From positions 1 through 64,000 of the forward strand of contig JBKBJT010000015.1 in assembly GCA_046294345.1 (NCBI GenBank): 64,000 nt of DNA. Direction: 5' to 3'. How positions within the stretch are numbered: position 1 is the stretch's first letter; the number at the start of each line of letters is the position of its first letter. This DNA comes from Ferrovibrio sp046294345 (GTDB lineage Bacteria; Pseudomonadota; Alphaproteobacteria; Ferrovibrionales; Ferrovibrionaceae). Under the pieces are notes generated by a model that ran no database searches, was not told where the DNA came from, and worked only from the letters and a program-made list of their open reading frames with translations. The translations under genes were made by a program, and so were the position numbers. This document shows positions 62,976-64,000 of this stretch, in pieces.

Positions 62976-64000
62976 ATGAACCTTCTCGTTATCGGATCGG
63001 GCGGCCGCGAACATGCCCTGTGCTGGGCGCTGTCTGCCTCGCCGCTGGTGACCAAGCTGGTCTGCGCCCCGGGCAATCCCGGCATCGGCCAGGTGGCCAG
63101 ACTGGCCCCGGTCAACCCGACCGATCTGGATGCCGTGCTGCAACTCTGCCGCGACGAGCATATCGATTTCGTGGTGGTCGGCCCCGAGGCGCCCTTGGTG
63201 GCCGGCTTGGTCGACCACCTGGAAGCCGCCGGCTTCGCCTGTTTCGGCCCGACCAAATCCGCCGCCCGGCTGGAAGGCTCGAAAGGCTTCATGAAGGACC
63301 TCTGCGCCAAATACGGCATCCCCACCGCCGCCTATGGCCGCTTCCACGATGCCGCCTCGGCGGAGGCCTTCATCCGCAAGCAGGGCGCGCCCATCGTGGT
63401 GAAGGCCGATGGCCTGGCCGCTGGCAAGGGCGTAACGGTTGCCATGACGCTGGACGAAGCCCTTGCCGCGAATACGGCGCTGTTCACCGAGGCCGGCGCG
63501 GAAGTGGTGATCGAGGAATTCCTGGATGGCGAGGAGGTCAGTTTCTTCGCCCTGGTCGATGGCAAGCATGCCCTGCCACTCGCCTCGGCGCAGGACCACA
63601 AGCGCGTCGGCGATGGCGATACAGGCCCCAATACAGGCGGCATGGGCGCCTATTCGCCTGCCCCGGCGCTGACCCCGGCCTTGCAGGCCGAGGTGATGGA
63701 AAAAATCATCAACCCGACCGTGGCGGCCATGATGGCCGAAGGTGCGCCGTTCAAGGGCGTGCTTTTTGCCGGCCTGATGCTGACGAAAGACGGCCCAAAG
63801 CTGCTGGAATACAATACCCGCTTCGGCGATCCGGAATGTCAGACGCTGATGCTGCGCCTGAAATCCGACCTGCTGCCGGCCCTGATGGCATCGCGCGATG
63901 GCGTGCTGAAGGATTTCGACCTGCGCTGGCGTGACGACACCGCGCTCTGCGTCGTGATGGCCGCTGAGGGCTATCCCGGCGAGCCGCGCAAGGGTACCGT
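62976..64000 (+). CDS. purD: Phosphoribosylamine-glycine ligase, 5' part
   Basis: This is the first 341 codons of purD, cut by the right edge of the window. The enzyme joins glycine to phosphoribosylamine in the second step of purine synthesis. The sequence has GSGGREHAL at residues 7-15, KADGLAAGKGV, SAQDHKRVGDGDTGPNTGGM and YNTRFGDPEC, covering the ATP-grasp fold. It follows a 120 bp gap after the divergent xseA. The purD-xseA divergence with DUF2093 and M23 downstream of xseA is a common alphaproteobacterial arrangement. Confidence 0.95.
   Translation, partial: MNLLVIGSGGREHALCWALSASPLVTKLVCAPGNPGIGQVARLAPVNPTDLDAVLQLCRDEHIDFVVVGPEAPLVAGLVDHLEAAGFACFGPTKSAARLEGSKGFMKDLCAKYGIPTAAYGRFHDAASAEAFIRKQGAPIVVKADGLAAGKGVTVAMTLDEALAANTALFTEAGAEVVIEEFLDGEEVSFFALVDGKHALPLASAQDHKRVGDGDTGPNTGGMGAYSPAPALTPALQAEVMEKIINPTVAAMMAEGAPFKGVLFAGLMLTKDGPKLLEYNTRFGDPECQTLMLRLKSDLLPALMASRDGVLKDFDLRWRDDTALCVVMAAEGYPGEPRKGT

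Overview
The window is a 64 kb chromosomal stretch of GC-rich DNA (about 65% G+C in the flanks I counted). It has the gene content of a free-living alphaproteobacterium. Markers of that class are GapR (DUF2312), GcrA, the RegB/RegA redox pair, DUF1244, DUF2093, a fused indolepyruvate:ferredoxin oxidoreductase and the msbA-DUF374-lpxK-lpxL lipid A block. The mix of fatty-acid oxidation genes, phytanoyl-CoA-type dioxygenases and a lone cheW/MCP pair fits a Rhodospirillales-like organism, but I cannot name a genus from sequence alone. I saw no tRNA, rRNA, CRISPR array, insertion sequence or prophage, and no gene-free stretch longer than about 300 bases.

Layout. 1-2634: truncated oligopeptidase F, two PaaI-type thioesterases and a UDP-glucuronate epimerase-like gene (minus). 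2745-6409: dyad-rich promoter, fused indolepyruvate oxidoreductase, then a twin-hairpin repeat. 6503-10480: alpha/beta hydrolase, then minus-strand gapR plus a secreted protein, DUF1244, a YbdK-type ligase and an N-formylglutamate amidohydrolase-like gene. 10603-13747: ferredoxin-NADP reductase, GST and MFS carrier, overlapping end to end. 13772-16541: DUF1428 and DUF899 genes divergent from a MarR regulator, VOC and SRPBCC genes, around a perfect palindrome. 16546-21740: TolA-like protein, FadJ-like bifunctional beta-oxidation enzyme, release factor 3 and a FliL-like exported protein.

21737-31587 is one long minus-strand array. It runs from a dioxygenase through zwf, regB, regA and a metallophosphatase, then hldE, an FAD oxidoreductase, an aldo/keto reductase, an unknown gene and a tandem cyclic-nucleotide-binding protein. 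31602-36031: gcrA with a striking control region, a membrane protein, MipA and a divergent two-component pair. 36047-46190: dioxygenase, paired acyl-CoA dehydrogenases, thioesterase, a low-GC orphan gene, a dienoyl-CoA isomerase-like crotonase, MaoC hydratase, a PAS-GGDEF-EAL protein and an acyl-CoA ligase. 46260-53714: DapA-family lyase, TPR-methyltransferase, HpaI aldolase, CheW and MCP. 53820-64000: transketolase, the lipid A block, M23 peptidase, DUF2093, xseA and truncated purD.

Themes. The envelope genes (hldE, epimerase, msbA, lpxK, lpxL, MipA, TolA-like) and the acyl-CoA genes (two dehydrogenases, isomerase, MaoC, FadJ-like, ligase, three thioesterases) form two functional groups. Cell-cycle regulation is represented by gcrA and gapR, both of which have DnaA-box sequences upstream. 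The two observations I rate highest are the 44% G+C orphan gene at 39981-40676, which looks inserted, and the gcrA upstream region, which packs four GANTC sites and a perfect DnaA box into 92 bp.
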